Notes under the pieces: generated by a model
Seen by the model: the letters and a program-made list of their open reading frames with translations, nothing else
What the model was told of the DNA's origin: nothing
Databases searched by the model: none
DNA from: Bacillota bacterium
GTDB taxonomy: Bacteria; Bacillota; Sulfobacillia; JACIYH01
Direction: 5' to 3'
Assembly: GCA_030019365.1 (NCBI GenBank)
Contig: JASEFA010000001.1
Coordinates: forward strand, 462,953 to 526,952
Length of the DNA stretch: 64,000 nt
Position numbers and translations under genes: made by a program
Shown: positions 1-8,017 of the stretch, piece after piece
Position numbering within the stretch: position 1 is the stretch's first letter
Layout: each line of letters starts with the position of its first letter

Positions 1-505
1 GCAGGAATACCGCCAGGAAGGCCAGCACGAGAGCCGCCGGGTAGTACCACCATCCGGCCCCCACCCCGGCCCCGTACCCCAGGGTAACCGGCAAAACCAG
101 CAGGATGACCCACAGGGACTCGGCCGCCAGTATCTCGGCGAACTTGACCGTGAAGACCTGCCTGACGGTAAGGGGAGCACAGAAAAGGAGGGGCAGGTCC
201 GAAGACGAGTACATGGTCACGAAGGCGGTCCCGAAGGCGGTGAAAAGGCAGATCGCCAGACCCACCAGGTAGACGCCCGAGAGCAGGAGACTCTCCATGC
301 CAGTGAACATGGCGGCGGCCTCCGGAGGCATCCCCGGCAGGCCCCGCGCCGTCCAACCGAACACGTAGCGCGAACCCAGGAAGGCCACCACACTCCATAC
401 CACGCCGAGGAAGGCCAGGATGAGGCTGACGGCCGCCGCCACGTGGGACCGGCGGGCCAGGGAGCGCCAGAACAGCCGGAACTTCCACGCGAACAGCCGG
501 CTCAC
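1..505 (-). CDS. ABC-2 type exporter permease, N-terminal part (cut by window edge)
   Basis: Membrane subunit of an ABC exporter that pairs with the ATPase encoded just upstream. The GTG start at 505-503 overlaps the ATPase stop in a GTGA arrangement, so the two are translationally coupled. About 168 residues are visible: a basic N-terminus (starts MSRLFAWKFRLFW), a first membrane span near residues 24-43, a second near 74-95 and further hydrophobic spans near 130-168. The reading frame is open to base 1, so the C-terminal part lies outside the window. The pattern of a 1:1 ATPase/permease pair fits ABC-2 export systems; the cargo cannot be told from sequence. Confidence 0.75.
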   Translation of the reverse strand, partial: MSRLFAWKFRLFWRSLARRSHVAAAVSLILAFLGVVWSVVAFLGSRYVFGWTARGLPGMPPEAAAMFTGMESLLLSGVYLVGLAICLFTAFGTAFVTMYSSSDLPLLFCAPLTVRQVFTVKFAEILAAESLWVILLVLPVTLGYGAGVGAGWWYYPAALVLAFLAVFL

Positions 506-1290
506 GAGGCGGCCTCCTCCCCCAGCAGGCGGATCACTTCCTCGTACTCGGTGCCCCCCGTAAGCTTGAGGAAGATGTCCTCCAGGGTGGCGGAATCCTC
601 CCGGGCCTGCGCCCGCAGTTCTTCCATGGTCCCGCAGGCGATGAGGTGTCCGCGGTCGATGATGCCCACCCTGGTGCACATGCGCTCGGCAATCTCCAGG
701 ACGTGGGTGGACATGAAGACGGTCACCCCCCTGCCGGCGAGAGCCCGCAGCGTGTCTTTGAGCACGCGCGCGCTGCGCGGGTCCAGGCCTACGGTGGGTT
801 CGTCCAGGATGAGGACGCGCGGCTCGTGCACCAGCGCCCCCGCCACCGCGATCTTCTGCCTCATGCCCCGGGAGTAAGACTGGATGAGGTCGTCCCCCCG
901 CTCGCTCAGGCCGAAGAGCTCCAGCAGTTCCGGAATGCGCTCGTTCCTGCGGCTGCCGTCCACCCTGTACAGGTCCGCCATGAAGGTCAGCAACTCACGC
1001 CCGGTCAGCTTCTCATACAGCACCGGTTCGTCGGGCACGTAACCGAGCAGAGCCTTGGCCCGCACCGGTTGGGTCTGGATATCGTGGCCGCCGATGAGCA
1101 CCCGCCCTGCCGTGGGCCGCAGCAGCCCGGTGAGCATGCGGATGGTGGTGGTCTTGCCCGCCCCGTTTGGCCCCAGGAACCCGAACAGGTCCCCCGGCCC
1201 CACCTCCAGGTTGAGATCATCCACGGCGGCCAGCGTCCCGTAGCGCTTGCACAGCCCCTCCGTCCTGATCAAAGGTGTCCCTCCCCCCAT
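502..1290 (-). CDS. ABC transporter ATP-binding protein
   Basis: Cytoplasmic ATPase of an ABC exporter. Walker A (GPNGAGKTT, about residues 40-48), signature region SYSRGMRQK, Walker B with LILDEPTVGLDP, and a switch histidine in MSTHVLE are all present. Total length of 262 residues with a C-terminal tail matches the CcmA/YhaQ-like exporter ATPases. The first ATG is at 1290, but a GGAGGG motif sits about 7 bases before an in-frame TTG at 1272 (codon 7), so translation probably begins there. It overlaps the downstream permease by GTGA, and lies 18 bases below the GerMN lipoprotein gene, so all three may share a transcript. Confidence 0.92.
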   Translation of the reverse strand: MGGGTPLIRTEGLCKRYGTLAAVDDLNLEVGPGDLFGFLGPNGAGKTTTIRMLTGLLRPTAGRVLIGGHDIQTQPVRAKALLGYVPDEPVLYEKLTGRELLTFMADLYRVDGSRRNERIPELLELFGLSERGDDLIQSYSRGMRQKIAVAGALVHEPRVLILDEPTVGLDPRSARVLKDTLRALAGRGVTVFMSTHVLEIAERMCTRVGIIDRGHLIACGTMEELRAQAREDSATLEDIFLKLTGGTEYEEVIRLLGEEAAS

Positions 1291-1308
1291 CTGCCACCGG
1301 CGCCCGCG

Positions 1309-2391
1309 TCAGGGCCCGCAGGCAAAAACATCCACGATGATGCGGGCCGGGTCCGCAAGAGACCACAGGCGCCAGCCGTAGGCCCGGACGGGCCGGAGGG
1401 CCAGGCTGAAAGCGTAGGCCCGATCGTCCTCCAGCGTGTCCCAGCGCACCACCTCTGCCCGCCAGTCCCCGAGTTGCACTTTCTGGCCGGGCGCCAGGGC
1501 AGCCACCTTCGTCCCCCGCACGCCGTTGATGGTGATGCCGATGACGCGGGCAGTGGCCGAGTAGGTGGCCACGGTGGCGGGGATGATCGGGGACGTCTCG
1601 CCCTCGGGTCCTTCCAGCTGGAACACCAGGCGGAACAACCCCGGGTGGGCCGACCAGCGCACCGAAGCCAGCCAGAGCCCGTCTATCGGCTCCCCCACCT
1701 CCTGCCGCGGGGAAACATCGAGGAGCGATGGGCTGCCGGACAGGCAGTCGGGAAGCCCGATGTGACCCCAGAAGTCCTCGATACGCATGCCGTCGACGGC
1801 GCCCCGGTTCTTTCCCTCGACCAGCAACTTCACCTTCTCCACCCCGCGGAACTGCGCGAGGGTGAAGTACAGGGCATTGAGCGCCAGGGCTTCGGTGGTG
1901 GAACTGGCACCGATCTCGCTCGCCCGGGTGATCACCTCCCGGCTCAGGTCCACCACGGCCACGCCGTCGGCCACCTTCACGCCCAGCACCCGCGTGCTCG
2001 CGGGAAGGACGGGTCCCAGCCCGCTCTTCTTCTCCACGGCAGTGGGGCCGGCCACCAGAGCCTGCACCGCCGCCGCCGGACACCCATCTTCCGGCACGGC
2101 CACCGAGCGCAGCGCCGGCTCCAGCTTCGTCTCCCGGGCAGAGAAAACCACGACGGGTGCCGGGGCTGGCGGCTGCCCCGGACCCCCTGGTGGCTGCTCA
2201 CCGCCGCCCGCGGGGGGCGCGCTGCCCTGCGGGGGGCCCGTTTCCCCGACACCGGGACTTTGGGGAGGCGGGCCCTCCTGCCCGGGGCCGGGTGGCCGGC
2301 CGGATGATCCAGAAAGACATCCGCCCAGGATCAACAGCACCGCCATCAGCACGACCGGAACCGGATACCGGTACCTGCCCAAGAACCACAC
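1309..2391 (-). CDS. GerMN-domain lipoprotein with C-terminal AMIN-like domain
   Basis: Predicted exported lipoprotein: hydrophobic signal at about residues 10-24 ending in the lipobox LGGC. A Pro/Gly-rich linker (about 28-80) leads to a GerMN domain (about 85-205) with the typical hydrophobic strand and helix pattern (VADGVAVVDLSREV, STTEALALNALYFTLAQF). The last 130 residues form an all-beta region ending IIVDVFACGP that resembles AMIN-type domains. GerMN proteins such as GerM act in sporulation and germination in Bacillota; this role is inferred from the family. The gene lies upstream of the ABC exporter genes in the same direction. Confidence 0.8.
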   Translation of the reverse strand: MWFLGRYRYPVPVVLMAVLLILGGCLSGSSGRPPGPGQEGPPPQSPGVGETGPPQGSAPPAGGGEQPPGGPGQPPAPAPVVVFSARETKLEPALRSVAVPEDGCPAAAVQALVAGPTAVEKKSGLGPVLPASTRVLGVKVADGVAVVDLSREVITRASEIGASSTTEALALNALYFTLAQFRGVEKVKLLVEGKNRGAVDGMRIEDFWGHIGLPDCLSGSPSLLDVSPRQEVGEPIDGLWLASVRWSAHPGLFRLVFQLEGPEGETSPIIPATVATYSATARVIGITINGVRGTKVAALAPGQKVQLGDWRAEVVRWDTLEDDRAYAFSLALRPVRAYGWRLWSLADPARIIVDVFACGP

Positions 2392-2647
2392 CCCCGAAGC
2401 CCCCCGCGGCTCACGCCGTGCGGGAACCGGTCCGCGGTGCCCGCCTTAGCCTACCACATCCGTGCCCAACAGGCGATCATAATGAGTAGTGGCTGCCCGG
2501 CGGGCTACAACCAGGGCTGCCGCCTGGCGGGCGGGCAGCCCGTAGGTGTCCCGTACTTGAAGTAGCCCACCAGCGAAGGGCTCTTACCTCCTTATGCTGC
2601 AAGGGGTTAACCTAATGCATATTGTGTTTACTGGAGAGGTGAAAGCC

Positions 2648-2713
2648 GTGAGGGCAGTCGTCATCCTGGCGCTGTTCACCATAGCCGTGCTTGCCGTGCT
2701 CTTCCTCGAGTAG
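2648..2713 (+). CDS. Tiny single-span membrane peptide (21 aa)
   Basis: Short open frame, GTG start, preceded by GGAGAGG 8 bases upstream. It encodes a 21-residue peptide that is almost entirely one hydrophobic helix (core ILALFTIAVLAVLF) with an Arg at position 2 and a final Glu. The core closely matches a second tiny peptide encoded at 52359-52454 (core ILAVFTIAVLAMWF), which argues that both are real and belong to one family. The function is unknown; small single-span peptides often modulate membrane complexes, but nothing here says which. Confidence 0.5.
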   Translation: MRAVVILALFTIAVLAVLFLE

Positions 2714-2859
2714 GGCTGACAGTTCCGCGAGGAGGCGGGGTGAGGTCGAGGCCGCACAGTTCTGGCAGGGGGTGGCCAGGCACAGGTGGGGCGTGTCTGT
2801 GCCGCCCCCGGGTCATTCTACGGCGCCCGTTTCCTGCCGGGTGGCCGGGCCTCGGGTGC

Positions 2860-3150
2860 GGGAACCAGGCCGGCAAGCACTACCTGTTCCAGGTCCTCGA
2901 CGATCGGGAATCGTGGTTGGAGATCGTGCGCACCGGCGCGGGGAGACTGGTAAGGACGGTGGTGTGCAGGAACGCACACGCCATATACGGCGTCTGGTCA
3001 CCCCACGGATCCCGCACGGATCCCGCATTGCCTTCCTGCGGCTGGAGGACAGAAGCGCGACCATATGGACGAAATAGCGCCGCCAATCGCGCACAGGTTG
3101 GGCATCCTGGAGGTGGCAGATCAGCAGCTCAGCATAGCGATCTGTCCGTG
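2860..3150 (+). pseudogene. Broken beta-propeller gene, paralog of the lipoprotein at 54820-56400
   Basis: A remnant readable only by switching frames. Segments GKHYLFQVLDD, VWSPHGSRIAFL and APPIAHRLGIL align in order with SSHYLYQLVKG, VWSPDGVHVAFL and TPPIAHRLGIL in the intact propeller lipoprotein near the other end of the window. A perfect 11-base tandem duplication (CGGATCCCGCA at 3006-3016 and 3017-3027) breaks the frame within SPHGSR; removing one copy restores VWSPHGSRIAFL. A second shift follows near 3060. The N-terminal two thirds and the C-terminus are missing. Confidence 0.65.
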
Positions 3151-3411
3151 AACCTCTTCGCGCAACGCAGCCATGCCCGCATGAACCTCTCCGCGCAGCG
3201 CGGCTACCTCCCCGCTGAGCCGCTGGTCAAGGCGGTCAAACCGCTGCTCCAGGCGGTCGGCCCGATCCTCCATCCGATCCATTCGCGGATTAAGCCGCTG
3301 CTCCATACCCTCGACCCGCTTGTCGAGGGAGTCCAGCTTCCACACAAGTACGTCCCACGGGCTCACAGTTGCGGCTTCCTGCTTCCCGGCCTCGTCGCCC
3401 ACGCCGAGCAC
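3121..3411 (-). CDS. Small coiled-coil protein
   Basis: A 96-residue protein starting at GTG 3411 with GGAGGTG about 8 bases upstream. From residue 20 on it is a regular heptad-like coiled coil (LDSLDKRVEGMEQRL, DRLEQRFDRLDQRL) followed by repeated AALREEVH units. There is no signal peptide, membrane span or catalytic motif. It sits below Tad locus 1 on the same strand, but nothing in the sequence ties it to the pilus. Its last 30 bases overlap the propeller remnant on the other strand. No family assigned. Confidence 0.6.
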   Translation of the reverse strand: MLGVGDEAGKQEAATVSPWDVLVWKLDSLDKRVEGMEQRLNPRMDRMEDRADRLEQRFDRLDQRLSGEVAALRGEVHAGMAALREEVHGQIAMLSC

Positions 3412-3558
3412 CCCGCTTCACCTCCATGATACCCGACCCTGTCCAGCCAGATCAACCGCCCGCCTCCGGTCCACCGAGCCGGCGGTTGAGCTTCCGCTGT
3501 TGAACGCCACGCCGGGGTGTCGACAGCCCCGGAACTCGTCAGGGACCCCCGCCTCGTG

Positions 3559-4110
3559 TCAACGCCGGGATGATCGTTTTTCGACCACACTGGCGTCCGC
3601 GTGGGCAGCCAGGCGAACCTGGTGCGTCCACCAGACCAGGTGGACGGGCACGCTCACCTCCACCCATACGGAGACGGTAGGGTCACGGATGAACCGGCCT
3701 GTGCGGGGGTGGATCGTGGGGCCCTCCGCCACGTTGATGACGTACACCTGCACGCGGCTGCTTCCCACCACCCCACCCAGGTCGCGCAGGTTTTCCGTGG
3801 TGATCCGGTCGGCCGCGAGCCTCGCCCGTTCCTCGTCCAGGTACCTCTCGCCCTCCGCCAGCCGTTCCAGGTCCACTTCCTGGGCACCCGCCAGGGCCCC
3901 CAGGTCGGCAGCCGCCTGCGCCCACCGGGCAAGCACGAAGAGCCGCCCCGTCTCCACCACCAGGGCCATGGCGGCCACCAATACGGGGAGAAAGGCCACC
4001 ACCAGCACCAGTACCGCTCCGGACTGGCCGGTCACCAGGCTGGCCGGCCACGATCGCCCGGGCGCCGGCACGTCAGTGTTCGCCCCCTTCAACTGCCGCC
4101 CGGCAAGCAT
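3559..4110 (-). CDS. TadG-like pilus assembly protein, Tad locus 1
   Basis: Member of the TadE/TadG group of membrane-anchored minor pseudopilins. The ATG at 4110 overlaps the stop of the upstream tadE as TGATG, which fixes the start. The 183-residue protein has a GQSGAV motif, then one hydrophobic anchor (VLVLVVAFLPVLVAAMALVV) and the ALAGAQEV motif seen after the anchor in TadG-like proteins. The rest is an extracellular beta-rich part (VQVYVINVAEG, VSVWVEVSVPV). Shorter than classical TadG, which carries a von Willebrand domain. It is the last clear tad gene of this locus. Confidence 0.75.
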   Translation of the reverse strand: MLAGRQLKGANTDVPAPGRSWPASLVTGQSGAVLVLVVAFLPVLVAAMALVVETGRLFVLARWAQAAADLGALAGAQEVDLERLAEGERYLDEERARLAADRITTENLRDLGGVVGSSRVQVYVINVAEGPTIHPRTGRFIRDPTVSVWVEVSVPVHLVWWTHQVRLAAHADASVVEKRSSRR

Positions 4111-4592
4111 CAGCGCACCTTCTCGCTGCGCGTGACCGCTTCCGCCTTGAGTTCCACCCCGCGACCCCCAACCCACTCCAGGGCATGGGTGAGGAAGGTG
4201 TAGGGGTACGAAACCCGCGCGTGGACCACGGTTCCGTAACTCGCCTGGCGAGGCCAAATCTCCACCGCGGCAAGGCCGGGGTCAAGCGCCCCCAACTGGA
4301 GCGTCTCTTCCGCCCGCTGGTACGCTTTCGTGGACGCTCCACCGTCCACCGCCGCCTGCCGGGCGGCCTCCCGGGCAGCCATGCTCACCACCAGTTGCGC
4401 ATCCAGCACCAGCCCCAACTCCACCATGCCCAGGAGCATGGTAACCAGGAGCCCGGCCACCAGGGCAAACTCCACGGCAGCCGCCCCCCGCTCCCCACCG
4501 GCCAGCCCCCGCCCGACAGGACCGCTGCGGACGGGCGCACTCCTGAGCCGGCAAAGATGCTGCCAGGGGGAGTCCACCCGCATAGTGCACAC
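4110..4592 (-). CDS. tadE: TadE-like minor pilin, Tad locus 1
   Basis: Minor pseudopilin of the Tad pilus, inserted in the membrane by an N-terminal helix. The TadE signature is clear: GAAAVEFALVAGLLVTMLLG followed by ELGLVLDAQLVVSMAAREAA, with the conserved Glu one helix turn after the cleavage-type region. 160 residues is a usual length. AGGAGG lies 9 bases before the GTG at 4592; an ATG three codons later is less well spaced. The stop overlaps the start of the next gene (TGATG). Confidence 0.88.
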   Translation of the reverse strand: MCTMRVDSPWQHLCRLRSAPVRSGPVGRGLAGGERGAAAVEFALVAGLLVTMLLGMVELGLVLDAQLVVSMAAREAARQAAVDGGASTKAYQRAEETLQLGALDPGLAAVEIWPRQASYGTVVHARVSYPYTFLTHALEWVGGRGVELKAEAVTRSEKVR

Positions 4593-4643
4593 CCCAACCC
4601 ACCTCCTGCACCTGCATCTCCGGTGACAACCCCTTGCGGTTGC

Positions 4644-4838
4644 CTACCGGGTCAGCTCCTGGATCACCTCCTGGAGCTTCCCGGCCACTGCATCGCGCAA
4701 CTGCCCCAGGGTAGTCATGAGAGCGATAACTATCAGAGCCAGGATCAGGGCGTATTCAGCTGTGGTTGCCGCCGTCGAAGGGGCCAGGAATCCGGCAAAC
4801 CGCCATAGGGCCCTGTGGATCTTCTGAATCACTGCCAT
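4644..4838 (-). CDS. flp: Flp-type IVb pilin, Tad locus 1
   Basis: Major pilin subunit candidate. The 64-residue protein starts at ATG 4838, with GGAGGTG 7 bases upstream. It has a short basic leader, then TTAEYALILALIVIALM, which carries the Glu-Tyr pair typical of Flp pilins, and a short amphipathic tail. Flp prepilins are cleaved by the TadV/CpaA peptidase before assembly; no such peptidase gene is visible in the window. Located between tadC and tadE, unlike locus 2, where flp comes first. Confidence 0.85.
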   Translation of the reverse strand: MAVIQKIHRALWRFAGFLAPSTAATTAEYALILALIVIALMTTLGQLRDAVAGKLQEVIQELTR

Positions 4839-4891
4839 GGTTGCCCACCTCCAGGTGATGGAATAGAAGCGGTAGACCATACCTCACGGCT

Positions 4892-5737
4892 CTACCAGCG
4901 AGAAAGGAAGACCAGCAACTGGGGCACAAGTACCAGGGCCAGCACCGAGGGCAGGAACAGGCACACCGTGCACAGCGAGAGTTTCAGGGGAGCGGTGGCG
5001 GAAGCTGCCTGCAGCCGTCGCCGGCTGGCTTCCCGCAGGCCTTCCGCCTGGGAGCGCAGGATGTCAGCCAGAGGGATGCCCAGAAGCTCCCCCTGCCGCA
5101 GGGCTCCGCCCAGCGCCCTCAGCTCAGGGGAATCGTACTTCTCCCCCAGGTCCGCCACCAGTTGCGCAGGAGGAACAGCGTCAAGGACCGCGCGCACTTC
5201 CCTGCCCAGCCTGCCCCCTGCCGCCAGAGCCCCCTCTTCCAGCGAGCCCCTGAGGTTCAGGCCTGCCTGCTGGCACACCACCAGGAAATCCAGGAACTGG
5301 GGCAGCGAGGCTGCAATTTCCCGGGCCCGCGCCCGGCGTATCCGACCCTCCGACCAGCCGGGTAGCAAACCCCCCGCCACCGCCGCGGCGAGGACCAGAA
5401 GGGGCGACGGCGCCGATCCGGCCACCAGGGCCGTCGCCGTGGCCGTCACACCCACGGCGGCCGCAGCCATCACCCTGCGGCCCAGCCGGCGGGTGTGCGT
5501 CCTGTTGCCAGGCACGGCGACACTCGACGCGCCTGCCGCGGAGACCCTGTTCACGCCCAGCCGGGACAGCAGCCGGACCAGCACCTCCCCCACCCTCTCC
5601 TCTGCAGTCGTCAAGAACCCGAACCAGTCCCGGTCCCGTTCGGGTATGGTCAGGCGCCCCAGCGGCCCCGGGGCGAAGGCGGACGACGCCGACAGCCACA
5701 TTGCCATTCCGGCCAGGACAGCTGCAAGGGTCGCCAC
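4892..5737 (-). CDS. tadC: TadC-like inner membrane platform protein (T2SSF), Tad locus 1
   Basis: One of two GspF-like membrane proteins that form the platform under the pilus. The T2SSF core is seen in FLDFLVVCQQAGLNLRGSLE and in GGALRQGELLGIPLADILRS, and the C-terminal span is TVCLFLPSVLALVLVPQLLVF. A GTG at 5737 is preceded by GGGAGGTG with 7-base spacing and begins directly with a membrane span (VATLAAVLAGMAMWL). An upstream in-frame ATG at 5797 has no good ribosome site. 281 residues. About 137 bases separate it from tadB. Confidence 0.85.
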   Translation of the reverse strand: MATLAAVLAGMAMWLSASSAFAPGPLGRLTIPERDRDWFGFLTTAEERVGEVLVRLLSRLGVNRVSAAGASSVAVPGNRTHTRRLGRRVMAAAAVGVTATATALVAGSAPSPLLVLAAAVAGGLLPGWSEGRIRRARAREIAASLPQFLDFLVVCQQAGLNLRGSLEEGALAAGGRLGREVRAVLDAVPPAQLVADLGEKYDSPELRALGGALRQGELLGIPLADILRSQAEGLREASRRRLQAASATAPLKLSLCTVCLFLPSVLALVLVPQLLVFLSRW

Positions 5738-5874
5738 CGTCGCACCTCCCGTTTTGGCCTTGCCGGACGAAGCCCACCGGCTGCCGGACGCCCCCATGTA
5801 CCGCAAGGCCCCGTGCCACTGGAAGCCGCCCTCACCCGCAGAAGTCCTCGCTGGACCTGAGGGCCCCGCCGCTC

Positions 5875-6582
5875 CTACCGGGGCGGCCGCAAAAGAAAGA
5901 GGGTGACCGCCACGCCCAGCAGCCACGTCATGACAGCAAAGCCAAGCGCCAGCTGACCGGCTGAAGTCTCCGCCACGACCCGCCACGTCTCGCTCTGCGA
6001 TCTGGCGGTGGCTATCATCACCAGAGGTGGCACCGATGCCACCACTGCCGCGGAAAGACGTGCTTCCGCCCCCTGCGCCCAGGCGTCTTGGCGATCACGC
6101 CTCCGCCGCTCCAGAGTGGCGGCTACCTGGGCCAGTGGGGCCGACATGCTGCCACCCACCTGCCGCACCAGTTCCAGGGTGTCCACCAGAAGGTCCACGT
6201 CCCGCGATCCTGCCCGCATCTTCCAGGAGCGTAGGGCTCCCGAGAGGGAGATGCCCAGGTGATACTCCCTGAGCACCTGCTCCAGTTCCCCTCTCAGGGG
6301 ACCGGATACCTGGCGGACGGCGTGCTCCAGGGCACCGGGAACACTCATCCCCACTCCCACCGCCCCGGCCAGGATTTCCGCCAGGCGGCCGAGCTGGGCC
6401 TCAATGGCACGCCGGTCCCGCCAGGAAAGCAGCACCGTCCGGAGTCGCCCCGGGCAACTCAAAGGCTTCCGCACCGCCGGTTCGCCAAGCCTACCCGCGA
6501 GCCGGCCCGGCGTCGTCCTGAGCAGCAGGTCCGCGCCCAGCACTGCCAGGAACACCACCATACTCACCCAGGGCGCCGTCAT
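5875..6582 (-). CDS. tadB: TadB-like inner membrane platform protein (T2SSF), Tad locus 1
   Basis: Partner of TadC in the pilus platform. The start is set at ATG 6582 (MTAPWVSMVVFL), with GGGAGG about 11 bases upstream. The 235-residue protein has an N-terminal span, a cytoplasmic T2SSF domain (ILAGAVGVGMSVPGALEHAV, VDTLELVRQVGGSMSAPLAQ) and two C-terminal spans (SAAVVASVPPLVMIAT; LALGFAVMTWLLGVAVTLFLL). The start lies inside the 3' end of tadA, which overlaps it by 92 bases in another frame. Confidence 0.85.
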   Translation of the reverse strand: MTAPWVSMVVFLAVLGADLLLRTTPGRLAGRLGEPAVRKPLSCPGRLRTVLLSWRDRRAIEAQLGRLAEILAGAVGVGMSVPGALEHAVRQVSGPLRGELEQVLREYHLGISLSGALRSWKMRAGSRDVDLLVDTLELVRQVGGSMSAPLAQVAATLERRRRDRQDAWAQGAEARLSAAVVASVPPLVMIATARSQSETWRVVAETSAGQLALGFAVMTWLLGVAVTLFLLRPPR

Positions 6583-8005
6583 GCCGGATTCTCCCTCCCG
6601 TCGCGCGCGGCACCGGGGCCACCGCGGGGCCCCCGGGGCGATCCACAGGGGCACCGGGGCCGTCGCCCGCTGACCTGTCGATTGCAGAGGTCCCTCCCTG
6701 TCGCCAGGCGGGCACCGCCAGCCCCTCCCTTGCCATTCTTTCAGCCTGACCGGGCTCAAAGGCCGGCTCGGCCACCCGCTCGAAGCGTTCCGTGCCGCCG
6801 GAATCGGCTGCGTACCGGAAGACGGGGTGAAGGGGCAACCCGTCCGTACTAACCAGGCTCACTTCCACCACTCGCCTGCGTCCGTCGTGAAAGCGGGCCT
6901 GCTGCACGATGACATCCAGCGCGCTGCGGATTTGCTGCCGTATCGCGTTGAGCGGCAGGTTGGCCTCGGCCATCAGCACCATGTTTTCCAGGCGTGTCAG
7001 GGCCTCCGCGCTCGAGTTGGCGTGCACCGTACAGGCCGACCCCGGGTGACCGGTGTTCATGGCCTGCAGCATGTCCAGCGCCTCCCCACCCCGGCACTCG
7101 CCCACCACGATACGGTCGGGACGCATGCGCAGCGCGTTCCGCACCAGTTGTCGCATGGTGACCTCGCCCCGCCCCTCGGCGTTGGGCGGGCGGCACTCCA
7201 GTCGCACGATGTGGGGAAGATCCGCGCGCAACTCCGCCGAGTCCTCGATGGTGATGACACGCTCTCTCGCCGCCAGTGAACTGACCAGAGCACCCAGGGT
7301 GGTGGTCTTGCCCGAACCGGCCCCGCCGCTGATAAGGACGTTGAGCCGTCCGCGGAAGCACAGGGAGAGGAAGTCCGCTACCTCAACACTCATGGTCCTT
7401 AGATCGACCAGGTCCTCCAGGGAAAGGGGACGGCCCGGGAACTTGCGCACGGTGAGCACCGGGCCCACCAGGCTCAAGGGTGGGATGACCACGTTGATGC
7501 GGGAACCATCGGGGAGCCTGGCGTCGGCGTAGGGCGAGGAAACATCCACCCGCCGGCCCAGGGGTGCCACCATGCGCGTGACCAGGTGCATGAGGTCTTC
7601 TTCGTCCCGGAACGTTATCCCGGTGGGCTCGATTCTCCCCCGCCTTTCCACGAACACCTGTCCGGGCCCGTTCACCATCACTTCGGTGATCTCGGGGTCG
7701 GCCATCAGAGGTTCCAGGGGCCCATATCCCACCATGGCCGATGTCAGCTCGTCGGCCAGGACCTCCCTGCTCAACCTGGCGTGGCCCACATTGTCGCGCA
7801 CCAGCGTCTGCAGGACGACCGACCTGAGCTTCTCCCGGCAGCTGCGGTCCCGCCGGGCTTCGTTGACCAGCCGGCCGTACTCGTCCAGAAGACGGGGCTG
7901 CAGCGCACGCAAGAGGTCATCCAGCCTGGGTGTGCTCTCGCCGTCGCCTCCGGGTACCCCGGCCGACGGCGGCAGGGCCGCCAGACGCTTCAACAGCCCG
8001 CCCAC
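6491..8005 (-). CDS. tadA: TadA/CpaF secretion ATPase, Tad locus 1
   Basis: Hexameric ATPase that powers pilus assembly. The 504-residue protein has the N-terminal CpaF region (ITEVMVNGPGQVFVERRGR), Walker A GGAGSGKTT, an Asp box near TIEDSAEL, Walker B-type RIVVGE and a conserved His box (TGHPGSACTVHANS). GTG start at 8005, with GAGGGGG upstream. After the conserved core ends, a Pro/Gly/Arg-rich tail of about 85 residues runs on, and its last 30 codons overlap tadB. That tail may be dispensable or result from loss of an earlier stop. Confidence 0.92.
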   Translation of the reverse strand: MGGLLKRLAALPPSAGVPGGDGESTPRLDDLLRALQPRLLDEYGRLVNEARRDRSCREKLRSVVLQTLVRDNVGHARLSREVLADELTSAMVGYGPLEPLMADPEITEVMVNGPGQVFVERRGRIEPTGITFRDEEDLMHLVTRMVAPLGRRVDVSSPYADARLPDGSRINVVIPPLSLVGPVLTVRKFPGRPLSLEDLVDLRTMSVEVADFLSLCFRGRLNVLISGGAGSGKTTTLGALVSSLAARERVITIEDSAELRADLPHIVRLECRPPNAEGRGEVTMRQLVRNALRMRPDRIVVGECRGGEALDMLQAMNTGHPGSACTVHANSSAEALTRLENMVLMAEANLPLNAIRQQIRSALDVIVQQARFHDGRRRVVEVSLVSTDGLPLHPVFRYAADSGGTERFERVAEPAFEPGQAERMAREGLAVPAWRQGGTSAIDRSAGDGPGAPVDRPGGPAVAPVPRATGGRIRHDGALGEYGGVPGSAGRGPAAQDDAGPARG

Positions 8006-8017
8006 GAGAACCCCCCC

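Noticed and set aside
646-2307. Long open frame on the plus strand opposite the ABC ATPase and GerMN genes
   Set aside because: Antisense shadow of high-GC coding sequence: no ribosome site, no recognisable domain, composition dominated by Pro/Arg/His.
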